DNA from: Methylorubrum thiocyanatum
Lineage (GTDB): Bacteria; Pseudomonadota; Alphaproteobacteria; Rhizobiales; Beijerinckiaceae
Direction of reading: 5' to 3'
Length of the DNA stretch: 64,000 nt
NCBI GenBank assembly: GCA_014138645.1
Contig: JACJIB010000008.1
Span: 62,001-126,000, forward strand
How positions within the stretch are numbered: position 1 is the first letter of the stretch; every line of letters begins with the position of its first letter. The notes beneath the pieces are model-generated. The model was not told where the DNA came from and did not search any database. It saw nothing but the letters and a program-made list of their open reading frames with translations. The position numbers and the translations under genes are program-made. Of this stretch, positions 17,635 to 26,978 are shown one piece after another.

Positions 17635-18378
17635 TCAGTTCAGGCGGCGGATGGCGAGCAGCGTGCGGGCGCGCTCCAGATCGGCGGGGGTGTCGACGCC
17701 GAGCGGCAGATCCTCGACGATCATCGCGTCGATGCGCATGCCGGCCTCCAGCGCGCGCAGCTGTTCGAGCTTCTCGCGCCGTTCCAGTTCACCCTGCGGC
17801 AGGGTGACGAAGCGGGCGAGCGCCTTCCGGCGATAGGCGTAGAGGCCGATATGGTGGAACAACGGCCCCTCGCCCCACGGCGCGCGGGCGCGGGTGAAGG
17901 CGAGCGCCCGCAGGCGGTTCGGCCCAACCGTATGCCCGATGATCTTGACCACGTTCGGGTCGTCCATCTCTTCCGGCCGGTGGATCACCGCGCAGAGGGT
18001 GGCGATGTCGACCTGCGGGTCGGCGAGCGGGGTCACCGAAGCGGCGATGATCGCGGGGTCGATGGTCGGCAGGTCGCCCTGGACGTTGACGACGACATCG
18101 TGGTTGCCGTCGGGATCGACGATCTCCAGCGCCTCGGCGAGCCGGTCTGAACCGGAGGGATGATCCGGCTGCGTCATCACCGCGAGCCCCCCCTGCGCCT
18201 CGATCGCCGCGGCGATGGCGTCGGTGTCGGTGGTGACCACCACCGGGCCGATCCCCGCCTCCACGGCGCGGCGCCAGACATGCACGATCATCGGCTCACC
18301 CGCGATGTCGGCCAGGGGTTTCGACGGCAGGCGGGTCGCGGCGAGGCGGGCCGGAATCAGGATCAGGGGATCGGACAT
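17635..18378 (-). CDS. kdsB: 3-deoxy-manno-octulosonate cytidylyltransferase
   Basis: This 247-residue enzyme activates Kdo as CMP-Kdo for lipopolysaccharide inner-core synthesis. The N-terminal nucleotide-binding segment IPARLAATRLPSKPLADIAGEPMIVHVWRRA is diagnostic. It is followed by VVTTDTDAIAAAIEAQGG, MTQPDHPSGSDRLAEAL, VVNVQGDLP and the C-terminal HHIGLYAYRRKALARF block. It is the first gene of a kdsB-pheA pair, a pairing I recall in other alphaproteobacteria. The WaaE-like glycosyltransferase at 26,979 could act in the same pathway. Confidence 0.95.
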   Translation of the reverse strand: MSDPLILIPARLAATRLPSKPLADIAGEPMIVHVWRRAVEAGIGPVVVTTDTDAIAAAIEAQGGLAVMTQPDHPSGSDRLAEALEIVDPDGNHDVVVNVQGDLPTIDPAIIAASVTPLADPQVDIATLCAVIHRPEEMDDPNVVKIIGHTVGPNRLRALAFTRARAPWGEGPLFHHIGLYAYRRKALARFVTLPQGELERREKLEQLRALEAGMRIDAMIVEDLPLGVDTPADLERARTLLAIRRLN

Positions 18379-18707
18379 GACCGCGGGCGGTGGGATGGGT
18401 CGGACAGGGGCTCAGGGGCGGGGAAGGCTCTAGCAGCGGCGCTCGGGCTTGTCATGGCAGCTCATGACGGCTCACGGCCGCTGTTGGCTGCCGACTCCGC
18501 CCCACGGTGCGGCAGGGCTGCAACGGAAATCGCCGCTCTCATGTCGCTTGTGAGGAATAACGGTATGCGACAGCGCGCAGCGTCCATGGGCCATTGTCAA
18601 GATCGGGCCCGAGCGGCTAATCACCCTTGAAATCGTCCAAAGTCCGGCGTCTGCCCGTCGGGCCCTCATCCGCCGGGTCCTGATCCCGTGCGCCGGAGCA
18701 GTCGAGC

Positions 18708-19631
18708 ATGGATTCCTTCGAGCTGAACAAGGTTGCGGGCGCTGTCCTGGGTGCCCTCCTGTTCGCGGTCGGGTCGGGCTTCGTGGCGGAGCTGATCTAT
18801 CATCCCAAGCCCGCCGGGAATGCCGGCTATCCGCTGCCCGAGCCGGAGCCGAAGAGCGGCGGCGCCGCGGCCGAGGCCCCGAAGGCCGAGCCCATCGCCG
18901 TGCGGCTCGCCAGCGCCGACGCCGACAAGGGCAAGGGCGGCACCAAGGCCTGCCAGGCCTGCCACAGCTTCGAGAAGGGCGGCCCGAACAAGGTCGGTCC
19001 CGACCTTTGGGACATCGTCGAGCGTCAGAAGGCCCATCACGAGGGCTTCGACTACTCCGCCGGCCTGAAGGAGAAGGGCGGCACCTGGACCTACGAGGAT
19101 CTCGACCATTTCCTCGAGAACCCGAAGGGTTACGTGAAGGGCACCAAGATGGCGTTCGCCGGCATCAGCTCGCCGACGGAGCGTGCCAACGTCATCGCCT
19201 ATCTGCGCACGCTCTCAGACAGCCCCAAGCCCCTGCCGGCCGCCGAGAAGAAGGCCGAGGCGGCGCCCGAGGGTGAGAAGAAGGGCGAGGCCGCGAAGCC
19301 GGCGGAGAACAAGCCCGCCGAGGAGAAGAAGGCCGAGGACAAGGCGCCCGCGAAGGCGGAGCCGAGGCCGGTCGAGAGCGCCACCGGCGACAAGGACAAG
19401 GCGCCCGAGACCAACGCGCCGAAGGGCGACACCCGCTCTGGCGACGGCAAGGACACCGCCCGCCCGGTCCCGGCGCCCCAGGTCCAGCCCCAGCGCAACG
19501 AGGTCGCCCCGACCCAGGCCCCCGAGGCCAAGCCCTCGGGCGACATCCCGACCAAGGCGGAGCCCGGCTCCGAGAGCACGCCGGCCACCGAACCGCCGGC
19601 CAAGGCCGATCCCGAGGCGCTCAAGCCGTAA
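18708..19631 (+). CDS. membrane-anchored c-type cytochrome with long charged C-terminal tail
   Basis: This 307-residue protein has an uncleaved N-terminal anchor (VAGAVLGALLFAVGSGFVAELIY) and a class I cytochrome c domain of about 110 residues. The haem site is CQACHSFEKGGPNKVGPDLW and the distal Met ligand is in YVKGTKMAFAGI. The layout matches the alphaproteobacterial CycM/cytochrome c552 family that connects the bc1 complex and terminal oxidase. From about residue 170 to the end the sequence is low-complexity Ala/Glu/Lys/Pro, which is unusual in length and probably disordered in the periplasm. A strong terminator follows directly. Confidence 0.88.
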   Translation: MDSFELNKVAGAVLGALLFAVGSGFVAELIYHPKPAGNAGYPLPEPEPKSGGAAAEAPKAEPIAVRLASADADKGKGGTKACQACHSFEKGGPNKVGPDLWDIVERQKAHHEGFDYSAGLKEKGGTWTYEDLDHFLENPKGYVKGTKMAFAGISSPTERANVIAYLRTLSDSPKPLPAAEKKAEAAPEGEKKGEAAKPAENKPAEEKKAEDKAPAKAEPRPVESATGDKDKAPETNAPKGDTRSGDGKDTARPVPAPQVQPQRNEVAPTQAPEAKPSGDIPTKAEPGSESTPATEPPAKADPEALKP

Positions 19632-19657
19632 GGCAGGGGCGACGAACCGATTTCGCG

Positions 19658-19688
19658 AAGGCCGGGCCCTGCAAAGCCCGGCCTTTTT
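19658..19688 (+). terminator. rho-independent terminator after the cytochrome c gene
   Basis: The stem ggccgggc (19660-19667) pairs with gcccggcc (19676-19683) across an eight-base loop, extended by aa/tt pairs and followed by five T residues. It lies 26 bases after the stop codon. Confidence 0.85.
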
Positions 19689-19805
19689 CATGTCCCGGCC
19701 TGCGGCCGCGGCGCCTGCGCGCTCGCGGCGGGTTGGCGCCGGACCCGGCCTCGTCCTAGAACGGCGCCCGACTGACCTCTCACGGGACCGGGAGACCGCG
19801 CCAAC

Positions 19806-21731
19806 GTGACGGAACACGCCGTAATCGCCCGCCGCAGCTTCCTCGCCGGAGCGCTCGTTCTTCTCGGGCTGCGGGGGCCCGCCTCCGCCCAGGAGCCCGC
19901 CGAATCGGCCTCGAAGGTCTCGGCGCAGGAGGCCGCCGGCAAGGGTTCAGGTCCCTGGCGCCACGCGCTGACCCTGCTCGGCGAGCCGAAATACGGGCCG
20001 GACTTCCAGCATTTCGACTATGCCGACCCGAAGGCGCCCGTCGGCGGCCTCGTGCGGCTCGGGTCGCAGGGCGGCTTCGATAACCTCAATGTCGTCGTCA
20101 ACGGCCTGAAGGGCGATCTCGAAGGCGGGATCACCCAGATCTACGACACGCTGATGGAGGATTCCGGCGACGAGCCGTTCTCGTCCTACGGACTGCTCGC
20201 CGAGGGCGTGCGGATCGCCGAGGACGGCCTGTCCGTGACCTACCGCCTGCGGGCGAATGCGCGCTGGCACGACGGCAAACCGGTCACCGTCGAGGACGTG
20301 ATCTGGTCGTTCGACACGCTGAAGGCCAACAGCCCCTTCTACGCCGCCTACTACCACACCGTGGCCAAGGCCGAGCCGGGCGGGGAGCGCGAGATCGTCT
20401 TCCGCTTCAGCGAGGCCGGCAACCGCGAGTTGCCGCAGGTGCTGGGTCAGATGCAGGTGCTGCCGAAACACTGGTGGACCGGCACGGACAAGAACGGCAA
20501 GCCGCGCAGCGCCACCGAGACGACCCTGGAGATCCCGCTCGGCTCGGGCCCCTACCGCCTCGCCCGGATCGATGCCGGCCGCTCGGCCGTCTACGAGCGC
20601 GTGGCCGATTACTGGGGCAAGGATCTGCCGGTGAACCGCGGCCGCAACAATTTCGGCACGGTCCGCTTCGAGTATTTCCGCGACGGGTCGGTGCTGCTGG
20701 AGGCGCTGAAGGGCGATCTCTACGACTTCCGCACCGAGAACATCGCCCGCAACTGGGCCACCGCCTACGACGATTTCCCGGCCGTGAAGGAAGGCCGCCT
20801 CGTCAAGGAGGAGTTTCCCGGACGCGGCACCGGCATCATGCAGGCCTTCGTGTTCAACCTGCGCCGGGACAAGTTCAAGGACGAGCGGGTGCGCCGCGCC
20901 TTCAACCTCGCCCTGAATTTCGAGGAGATGAACCGGCAGCTCTTCTACAGCCTCTACAGCCGGATCGATTCCTACTTCTACGGCTCGGAACTGGCCTCGT
21001 CCGGCCTGCCCGAGGGACTGGAGAAGGTGATCCTGGAGAGCGTCAAGGACAAGCTGCCGGCCAGCGTCTTCACCGAGACCTACAAAAACCCCGTCAACGA
21101 CACGCCCGAGGCCGTGCGCGCCAACCTGCGCAAGGCGGTCGGCCTGCTGCGCGAGGCCGGCTACGAGCTGAAGGGCGGGAAGATGGTCGCGAAGGCAACC
21201 GGCGAACCGCTGACCGTCGAGTTCCTCGAGTTCCAGAACGTGTTCGAGCGGGTGATCCTGCCCTACGCCGCGCAGCTCAAGCTGATCGGCATCGAGAGCT
21301 CGATCCGGGTAATCGATCAGGCGCAGTACCAGAACCGCCTGCGCGGCTTCGACTTCGACATCACCACCTCGAACTGGCCGGAATCGCTCTCGCCCGGCAA
21401 CGAGCAGCGCGAATTCTGGGGCTCGGCCGCCGCCGACAAACCGGGCTCGCGCAACATTGCCGGGATCAAGGATGCCGGCATCGACGCGCTGATCGAGAAG
21501 CTGATCTTCGCCGAGGATCGCGAGACCCTGGTCGCGGCCACGCGCGCCCTCGATAGGGCGCTGCTCGCCCACAACTTCGTGGTGCCGCAATGGTCCTCCG
21601 CGGTCACGCGCACCCTGCGCTGGAACCGCTTCGGCCGTCCGGCGGTGCTGCCGAAATACGGCGCTTCCGGCTTCCCGACCACGTGGTGGTACGACGAGGC
21701 GCTCGCCGCCAAGACCGGAGCCCCGCGGTGA
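19806..21731 (+). CDS. YejA-type peptide ABC transporter substrate-binding protein (first copy)
   Basis: This 641-residue SBP_bac_5 protein starts with GTG at 19806 and a Tat signal (ARRSFLAGALVLLGLRG) ending near ASA. The mature part opens with LLGEPKYGPDFQHFDYADPKAPVGG, the YejA hallmark. Typical family-5 binding segments follow, such as LTVEFLEFQNVFERVILPYAAQLKLIG. The family binds oligopeptides, and in E. coli YejA delivers microcin C. The gene overlaps the second yejA-like gene by four bases. Two tandem yejA copies before yejB form one plus-strand transcription unit. Confidence 0.9.
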   Translation: MTEHAVIARRSFLAGALVLLGLRGPASAQEPAESASKVSAQEAAGKGSGPWRHALTLLGEPKYGPDFQHFDYADPKAPVGGLVRLGSQGGFDNLNVVVNGLKGDLEGGITQIYDTLMEDSGDEPFSSYGLLAEGVRIAEDGLSVTYRLRANARWHDGKPVTVEDVIWSFDTLKANSPFYAAYYHTVAKAEPGGEREIVFRFSEAGNRELPQVLGQMQVLPKHWWTGTDKNGKPRSATETTLEIPLGSGPYRLARIDAGRSAVYERVADYWGKDLPVNRGRNNFGTVRFEYFRDGSVLLEALKGDLYDFRTENIARNWATAYDDFPAVKEGRLVKEEFPGRGTGIMQAFVFNLRRDKFKDERVRRAFNLALNFEEMNRQLFYSLYSRIDSYFYGSELASSGLPEGLEKVILESVKDKLPASVFTETYKNPVNDTPEAVRANLRKAVGLLREAGYELKGGKMVAKATGEPLTVEFLEFQNVFERVILPYAAQLKLIGIESSIRVIDQAQYQNRLRGFDFDITTSNWPESLSPGNEQREFWGSAAADKPGSRNIAGIKDAGIDALIEKLIFAEDRETLVAATRALDRALLAHNFVVPQWSSAVTRTLRWNRFGRPAVLPKYGASGFPTTWWYDEALAAKTGAPR

Positions 21732-23605
21732 GGGCGGGCGCGACCCGCCGGGGCGTCGTCCTCGGGACCGGAGTTCTGGCGCTCGCGGGCGCCCTGCCCC
21801 GTCCGCTTCGCGCCGAGGGCACCGCCACCGAGGCCACCCGCACCGCCCACGGGCTGTCGAGCTTCGGCGAGCTGAAATACGCGCCCGACTTCCCGAACTT
21901 CGACTACGTGAACCCGATGGCCCCGCGCGGCGGGCGCTTCTCGACCAGTCTGGTCCAGACCTTCGGCAATCAAGCGTTCGATACCTTCGACACGCTCAAT
22001 CCCTATGTCTTCCGCGGCAACGGCGCGGCGGGCATCAACCTGACCTTCGACAGCCTGATGGTGCGCGCCCTCGACGAACCGGACGCGCTCTACGGCCTCG
22101 TCGCCCGCTCGGTGGAGAGCAGCGCCGACGGCCTGACCTATCGGTTCGCCCTGCGTCCGCAAGCGCGCTTCCACGACGGCTCGCCGCTCACCGCGCGGGA
22201 CGCGGCCTTCTCCATCAACATCCTCAAGGAGAAGGGGCACCCGACGATCGCGCAGGTGATCCGCGACGTTGCCGAGGCGAGCGCGGAGGGCAACGAGACC
22301 CTCGTCCTCCGCTTCGCTCCCGGCCGCAGCCGCGACCTGCCGCTGATCGTCGCCGGACTGCCGATCTTCTCGGCGAAATTCTTCGAGGGCCGCGACTTCG
22401 AGGCTCAGACGCTGACGCCGCTTCTCGGGTCCGGCGCCTATCAGGTCGGGCGGATCGATATCGGCCGCTTCATCGAGCTGGAGCGCGTGAGCGACTACTG
22501 GGCGGCGGATCTGCCGGTCATGGTCGGGCAGAACAACTTCGACCAGCTCCGCTACGAGTATTTTCGCGATCGGCAGGTCGCCTTCGAGGCGTTCAAGGGC
22601 GGCGCCTATACCTACCGCCAGGAATTCACCTCGCGGATCTGGGCGACGGGCTACGATTTCCCCGCCGTGCGCGAGGGCCGCGTCAAGCGCGAGACCCTGC
22701 CCGATACCTCGCCCGCCGCCATCCAGGGCTGGTTCTTCAACACCCGCCGCGAGGTGTTCAAGGATCCCCGCATGCGCGAGGCGATCGGCCTGTGCTTCGA
22801 TTTCGCCTGGACCAACCGCACGGCGATGTTCGGCGCCTACGAGCGCACCGTCTCGTTCTTCCAGAAGACCGACCTGATGGCCACCGGCAAGCCCTCAGCG
22901 GAGGAACTGGCCCTGCTCGAACCCTTCAGCGGGCAGGTCCCGGCCGAGGTCTTCGGCGAGGCCTGGACCCCACCGGTCTCGGACGGCTCGGGCCAGGACC
23001 GGGCGCTGCTGGCCCGCGCGGTGGCTTTGTTCAAGGAGGCGGGCTGCACCCGCGAGGGCGGCGCCTTGCGCCTGCCGAGCGGTAAGCCGGTCGAGTTCGA
23101 ATTCCTCGATTCCGACTCTGTGTGGGAGCCCATCGTCCAGCCCTTCATCCGCAATCTCGGGCTGATCGGCATCAAGGCGCGCCAGCGGGCGGTGGATGCC
23201 GCACAGTATCAGGCGCGGGTGCGCGACTTCGACTTCGACATCATTTCCCGCGCCTCCTCGGGCGACGCGACGCCGGGGCCGGAGTTGCGCGAGGCCTACG
23301 GCTCGCGGTCGGCGGCGATCCCCGGCTCCAACAACCTCGCCGGCATCAGCGACCCGGTGATCGACGCGCTCCTCGACCGTATCGCCAATGCGGATTCACG
23401 CGCGAGCCTCACGGTGGCCTGCCGCGCCCTCGACCGGGTGCTGCGGGCCGGCCGCTACTGGGTGCCGATGTGGTACTCGCCCGAGTATCGCCTCGCCCTG
23501 TGGGACATGTTCGGCCGCCCGGCGAAGCTGCCGACCTATGGGCTCGGCGTGCCCGGCCTGTGGTGGTACGACGAAGCGAAGGCGCGCCGGATCGGCCGGG
23601 GCTGA
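21728..23605 (+). CDS. YejA-type peptide ABC transporter substrate-binding protein (second copy)
   Basis: This 625-residue paralogue of the preceding gene starts at GTG 21728, overlapping the upstream stop (GTGA). That start gives a twin-arginine signal of its own (ATRRGVVLGTGVLALAGALPRP). The mature part contains GELKYAPDFPNFDYVNPMAPRGG and LGLIGIKARQRAVDAAQYQARVRDFDFDI. An upstream in-frame start at 21590 would lie inside the first copy and is rejected. Two binding proteins may widen the ligand range of one transporter; this is inference from the duplication. Confidence 0.9.
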   Translation: MRAGATRRGVVLGTGVLALAGALPRPLRAEGTATEATRTAHGLSSFGELKYAPDFPNFDYVNPMAPRGGRFSTSLVQTFGNQAFDTFDTLNPYVFRGNGAAGINLTFDSLMVRALDEPDALYGLVARSVESSADGLTYRFALRPQARFHDGSPLTARDAAFSINILKEKGHPTIAQVIRDVAEASAEGNETLVLRFAPGRSRDLPLIVAGLPIFSAKFFEGRDFEAQTLTPLLGSGAYQVGRIDIGRFIELERVSDYWAADLPVMVGQNNFDQLRYEYFRDRQVAFEAFKGGAYTYRQEFTSRIWATGYDFPAVREGRVKRETLPDTSPAAIQGWFFNTRREVFKDPRMREAIGLCFDFAWTNRTAMFGAYERTVSFFQKTDLMATGKPSAEELALLEPFSGQVPAEVFGEAWTPPVSDGSGQDRALLARAVALFKEAGCTREGGALRLPSGKPVEFEFLDSDSVWEPIVQPFIRNLGLIGIKARQRAVDAAQYQARVRDFDFDIISRASSGDATPGPELREAYGSRSAAIPGSNNLAGISDPVIDALLDRIANADSRASLTVACRALDRVLRAGRYWVPMWYSPEYRLALWDMFGRPAKLPTYGLGVPGLWWYDEAKARRIGRG

Positions 23606-23614
23606 GGATCTTCC

Positions 23615-24712
23615 ATGCTCGCCTACATCCTGCGCCGCATCGCGCTGATGATCCCGACGATCTTCGGGATCATGCTGATCACCTTCGCCATCATCCAGTT
23701 CGCCCCCGGCGGTCCGGTGGAGCGGGTTCTGGCTCAGCTCCAGGGCCAGCAGGAAGGCTCGCTCTCGCGCATCACCGGCGGCCAGGGCGATCTCGGCGGC
23801 GGGGCGGCCCGCGGCGGAGGTGACAGTTCAAAATACCGCGGTGCGCAGGGGCTCGATCCCGCCTTCATCAAGAAGCTCGAGGCGCAGTTCGGCTTCGACA
23901 AACCCGCCTACGAGCGCTTCGGCAAGATGCTGTGGGACTATCTCCGCTTCGATTTCGGCCGCAGCTATTTTCGTGACGTTTCGGTCTTGGATCTGATCAA
24001 GGAGAAGCTGCCGGTCTCGATCTCGCTCGGCCTGTGGATGACGCTGATCTCCTACGCGATCTCGATCCCGCTCGGCATCCGCAAGGCGGTCGCCGACGGC
24101 TCGCGCTTCGATGTCTGGACCTCGGCGGTCGTCATCGTCGGCTACGCGATCCCGAGCTTCCTGTTCGGCATCCTGCTGGTGATCCTGTTCGCGGGCGGCT
24201 CGTTCCTGCAGATCTTCCCCCTGCGCGGTCTCACCTCCGAGAACTTCGAATCCCTGAGCCTCTGGGGCAAGGCCGTGGATTATGCGTGGCACCTCGTCTT
24301 GCCGCTCTCGGCGCTCGTGCTCGGCGCCTTCGCCACCTCGACCCTTCTCACCAAGAACTCGTTTCTCGACGAGATCCGCAAGCAATACGTCGTCACCGCC
24401 CGCATGAAGGGCGTGAGCGAGCGCCGCGTCCTCTACGGCCACGTGTTCCGCAACGCGATGCTGATCGTCATTGCCGGCTTTCCCGGCGCCTTCATCACCG
24501 CCTTCTTCACCGGCTCGCTGCTGATCGAGACGATCTTCTCGCTCGACGGTCTCGGGCTCCTGTCCTTCTCCTCCATCGTCGGCCGCGATTATCCGGTGGT
24601 GTTCGCCACCCTCTACATCTTCTCCCTGCTCGGACTTGCGGTGAACCTGCTCTCCGATCTGACCTACACCTGGATCGATCCGCGCATCGATTTCTCGGCC
24701 CGGGGCGCCTGA
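23615..24712 (+). CDS. yejB: YejB-type peptide ABC transporter permease
   Basis: This 365-residue inner-membrane permease begins MLAYILRRIALMIPTIFGIMLITFAIIQFAPGGPVE, the DppB/YejB N-terminal signature. A long periplasmic insertion (about residues 50-100) is characteristic of YejB, and the C-terminal half has five further helices with an EAA region near KQYVVTARMKGVSERRVLYGHVFRNAM. It follows the two binding-protein genes by nine bases. The usual yejE and yejF partners do not follow; the next gene is a GNAT acetyltransferase. The second permease and ATPase must therefore be encoded elsewhere, or the operon has been broken. Confidence 0.92.
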   Translation: MLAYILRRIALMIPTIFGIMLITFAIIQFAPGGPVERVLAQLQGQQEGSLSRITGGQGDLGGGAARGGGDSSKYRGAQGLDPAFIKKLEAQFGFDKPAYERFGKMLWDYLRFDFGRSYFRDVSVLDLIKEKLPVSISLGLWMTLISYAISIPLGIRKAVADGSRFDVWTSAVVIVGYAIPSFLFGILLVILFAGGSFLQIFPLRGLTSENFESLSLWGKAVDYAWHLVLPLSALVLGAFATSTLLTKNSFLDEIRKQYVVTARMKGVSERRVLYGHVFRNAMLIVIAGFPGAFITAFFTGSLLIETIFSLDGLGLLSFSSIVGRDYPVVFATLYIFSLLGLAVNLLSDLTYTWIDPRIDFSARGA

Positions 24713-24780
24713 GGCGCGCTGCTGTTTGCCGGCTGCGCGGCCGGCTGCTATCGGCGCGCATTCGCCGCCGGACGCCGCCC

Positions 24781-25305
24781 GTGACCGCCCTCCCCCTCGT
24801 CATCCGCCCCGAGCACCCGGACGACGCCCCGGCCATCGAGCGTCTGCACGCCCGCGCCTTCGGACCCGGCCGCTTCGCCCGCACCGCCTACCGCCTGCGC
24901 GAGGGCGCGGCGCCCCTGCCCGATCTCTGCCTGACGGCGCTGGTCGGCACCTATCTCGTCGGCTCGGTGCGGATCGGCCCGGCCGAGGCCGAGGGCGGAT
25001 CGCTCCTCGTGCTCGGGCCGCTCACCGTCGATCCGAGCTTCTCCGACCGCGGCATCGGAACGAGCCTGATGCAGGCGAGCCTCGACGCGGCCCGCGCCGC
25101 AGGGCACGGCCTCGTCGTGCTCGTGGGCGATGCCCCCTATTACCGCCGCTTCGGCTTCCAGCCGGTTCCCGCCGGCCGGCTCGCGATGCCCGGACCGGTC
25201 GATCCGGCGCGCTTCCTCTGGCTCGAACTGACGGACGGCGCGAGCACCGGCCTCTCCGGCACGGTCCGGCCGCCGCGCGCGCCACAAAGATCGCGCGAGA
25301 GTTGA
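24781..25305 (+). CDS. GNAT-family N-acetyltransferase
   Basis: The product has 174 residues from GTG 24781. The acetyl-CoA binding motif is LTVDPSFSDRGIGTSLMQASLDAARAAGHGLVVLVGDAPYYRRFGF, with the R/Q-x-x-G-x-G/A-like loop seen as DRGIGTS. The GDAPYYRRFGFQPV ending is typical of the YhbS-like subgroup. Its acetyl acceptor is unknown. A longer frame extending upstream through yejB is an overlapping shadow. The gene lies 68 bases after yejB and may be cotranscribed. Confidence 0.86.
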   Translation: MTALPLVIRPEHPDDAPAIERLHARAFGPGRFARTAYRLREGAAPLPDLCLTALVGTYLVGSVRIGPAEAEGGSLLVLGPLTVDPSFSDRGIGTSLMQASLDAARAAGHGLVVLVGDAPYYRRFGFQPVPAGRLAMPGPVDPARFLWLELTDGASTGLSGTVRPPRAPQRSRES

Positions 25306-25379
25306 AAAGGTCGAGCTTGACCGCAGCGGACGAGGATCGGACACCAGGGCAACCACGAAGACCACCGGAAGCGCCCGCC

Positions 25380-26918
25380 GTGCCGACCAGCGACGACCGC
25401 CAGCCTCCCGCCCGCTTCAATGCGGCGCGCTACTGCCTCGACGAGAACGCCCGGTTGCGCGGCGACAAGACGGCGCTGATCATGGTGGGCGAGAACGACC
25501 CCGTCGGCCGCCTCACCTACGCGCAAGCCGATCGGGCCGTGCGCGGCATCGCGGCGGGGCTGCTCGGCCTCGGGCTGAAGGCCGGCGACCGGGTGATGAT
25601 CCGCATGGGCAACGAGACCGACTACGTCCTTGTCTATTTCGGCGCCCTCGCCGCCGGCCTCGTCGCCCTGCCCTCCTCGCCGCAACTGACCGCCGACGAA
25701 GCCGCCTTCCTGATGCAGAATGCCGGCGTCGCCGCGGTGGTGACCGGCACAGGATTGTCCGATGCCGGCGCTGGCGGCCCCGCGGGTTGTATCCGGCTCG
25801 ATTCCGAAGCGATCGCGGCGATGAAGGCGGGGGAGCCGCTCGCCGACTACGCCGACACCGCCGCCGACGACCCGGCGACCCTGGTCTACACCTCCGGCAC
25901 CACGAGCCGCCCGAAGGGCGTGCTCCACGCTCACCGCGCCATCTGGGGCCGGCGGCCGATGCACGCGCACTGGCTCGGGCTGACCGAGTCCGACGTGATG
26001 CTGCATGCCGGCACCATGAACTGGACCTACACGCTCGGCGTCGGCATCACCGACCCATGGGCCTGCGGCGCGACCACGGTGCTCTACAACGGCCCGCGCG
26101 ACCGCGGGATCTGGCCGCGCCTGATCGCCGAGCAGGGCGCGACGATCTTCGCGGCGGTGCCGAGCGTCTACCGCCAGATCCTCAAATATGCGGACCTCGC
26201 CGAACACGACCTCTCGCGCCTGCGCCACGGCGTCACCGCGGGCGAGGCGCTCTCGTCCGACCTCCACGAGGCCTGGACCCGGGCCACGGGCAAGCCGCTC
26301 TACGAGGCGCTCGGCATGAGCGAGATCTCAACCTATGTGTCGAGCGGCCCGACCATCCCCGTGCGCCCCGGCTCACCCGGCCGGCCGCAGCCGGGACGCC
26401 GCATCGCGATCCTGCCCGCCGAAGGTCCGCCCGAGCCGCTGCCGGCGGGCGAGACCGGCCTTCTGGCGATCCACCGCACCGATCCCGGCCTGATGCTCGG
26501 CTACTGGCGGCGGCCGGAGGAGGAGGCGGCGGTGATGCGCGGCGAATGGTTTGCCGGCGGCGACCTCGCACGCCTCGACACCGACGGCTACCTCTGGTTC
26601 CAGGGCCGCAACGACGACCTGATGAACGCCATGGGCTACCGCGTCTCCCCCGTCGAGGTGGAGAGCGTCCTGGCCGGCCATCCCGATATCGCCGAGGTCG
26701 GCGTCACGGAGCTGGCCGTGCGCACGGATCTGCGGGTCATCGCGGCCTTCGTCGTCCTGCGGCCCGGGGCCGAACCCGATGCGGACGGGCTGATCGCGTG
26801 GTGCGGTAATCGCCTGGCCGCCTACAAGGCGCCGCGCGCCATCCGCTTCCTCGACGCGCTGCCGCGCACCGCCAACGGCAAGGTCCAGCGCAAGCGACTG
26901 GCGGAGACCGCCGCATAG
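25380..26918 (+). CDS. acyl-CoA synthetase (AMP-forming, benzoate-CoA ligase-like)
   Basis: This 512-residue adenylate-forming enzyme has the P-loop motif LVYTSGTTSRPKG (about residues 166-178), the aromatic and acyl-binding stretch, YEALGMSEIS (A5-like), GGDLARLDTDGYLWFQGRNDD (A7/A8) and the catalytic Lys in TANGKVQRKRL near the C-terminus. Members activate a carboxylic acid with ATP and then CoA. The layout resembles medium-chain or benzoate-CoA ligase-like enzymes. The acyl substrate cannot be deduced. GTG 25380 was preferred since upstream in-frame sequence is not conserved-looking; a TTG near 25318 is an alternative. Confidence 0.88.
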   Translation: MPTSDDRQPPARFNAARYCLDENARLRGDKTALIMVGENDPVGRLTYAQADRAVRGIAAGLLGLGLKAGDRVMIRMGNETDYVLVYFGALAAGLVALPSSPQLTADEAAFLMQNAGVAAVVTGTGLSDAGAGGPAGCIRLDSEAIAAMKAGEPLADYADTAADDPATLVYTSGTTSRPKGVLHAHRAIWGRRPMHAHWLGLTESDVMLHAGTMNWTYTLGVGITDPWACGATTVLYNGPRDRGIWPRLIAEQGATIFAAVPSVYRQILKYADLAEHDLSRLRHGVTAGEALSSDLHEAWTRATGKPLYEALGMSEISTYVSSGPTIPVRPGSPGRPQPGRRIAILPAEGPPEPLPAGETGLLAIHRTDPGLMLGYWRRPEEEAAVMRGEWFAGGDLARLDTDGYLWFQGRNDDLMNAMGYRVSPVEVESVLAGHPDIAEVGVTELAVRTDLRVIAAFVVLRPGAEPDADGLIAWCGNRLAAYKAPRAIRFLDALPRTANGKVQRKRLAETAA

Positions 26919-26978
26919 CTGCGCTTGTTCGCCCCGATTCGCGCCGGTAGAGCGAAGGCCCGGCACGCATCAAGTCCC

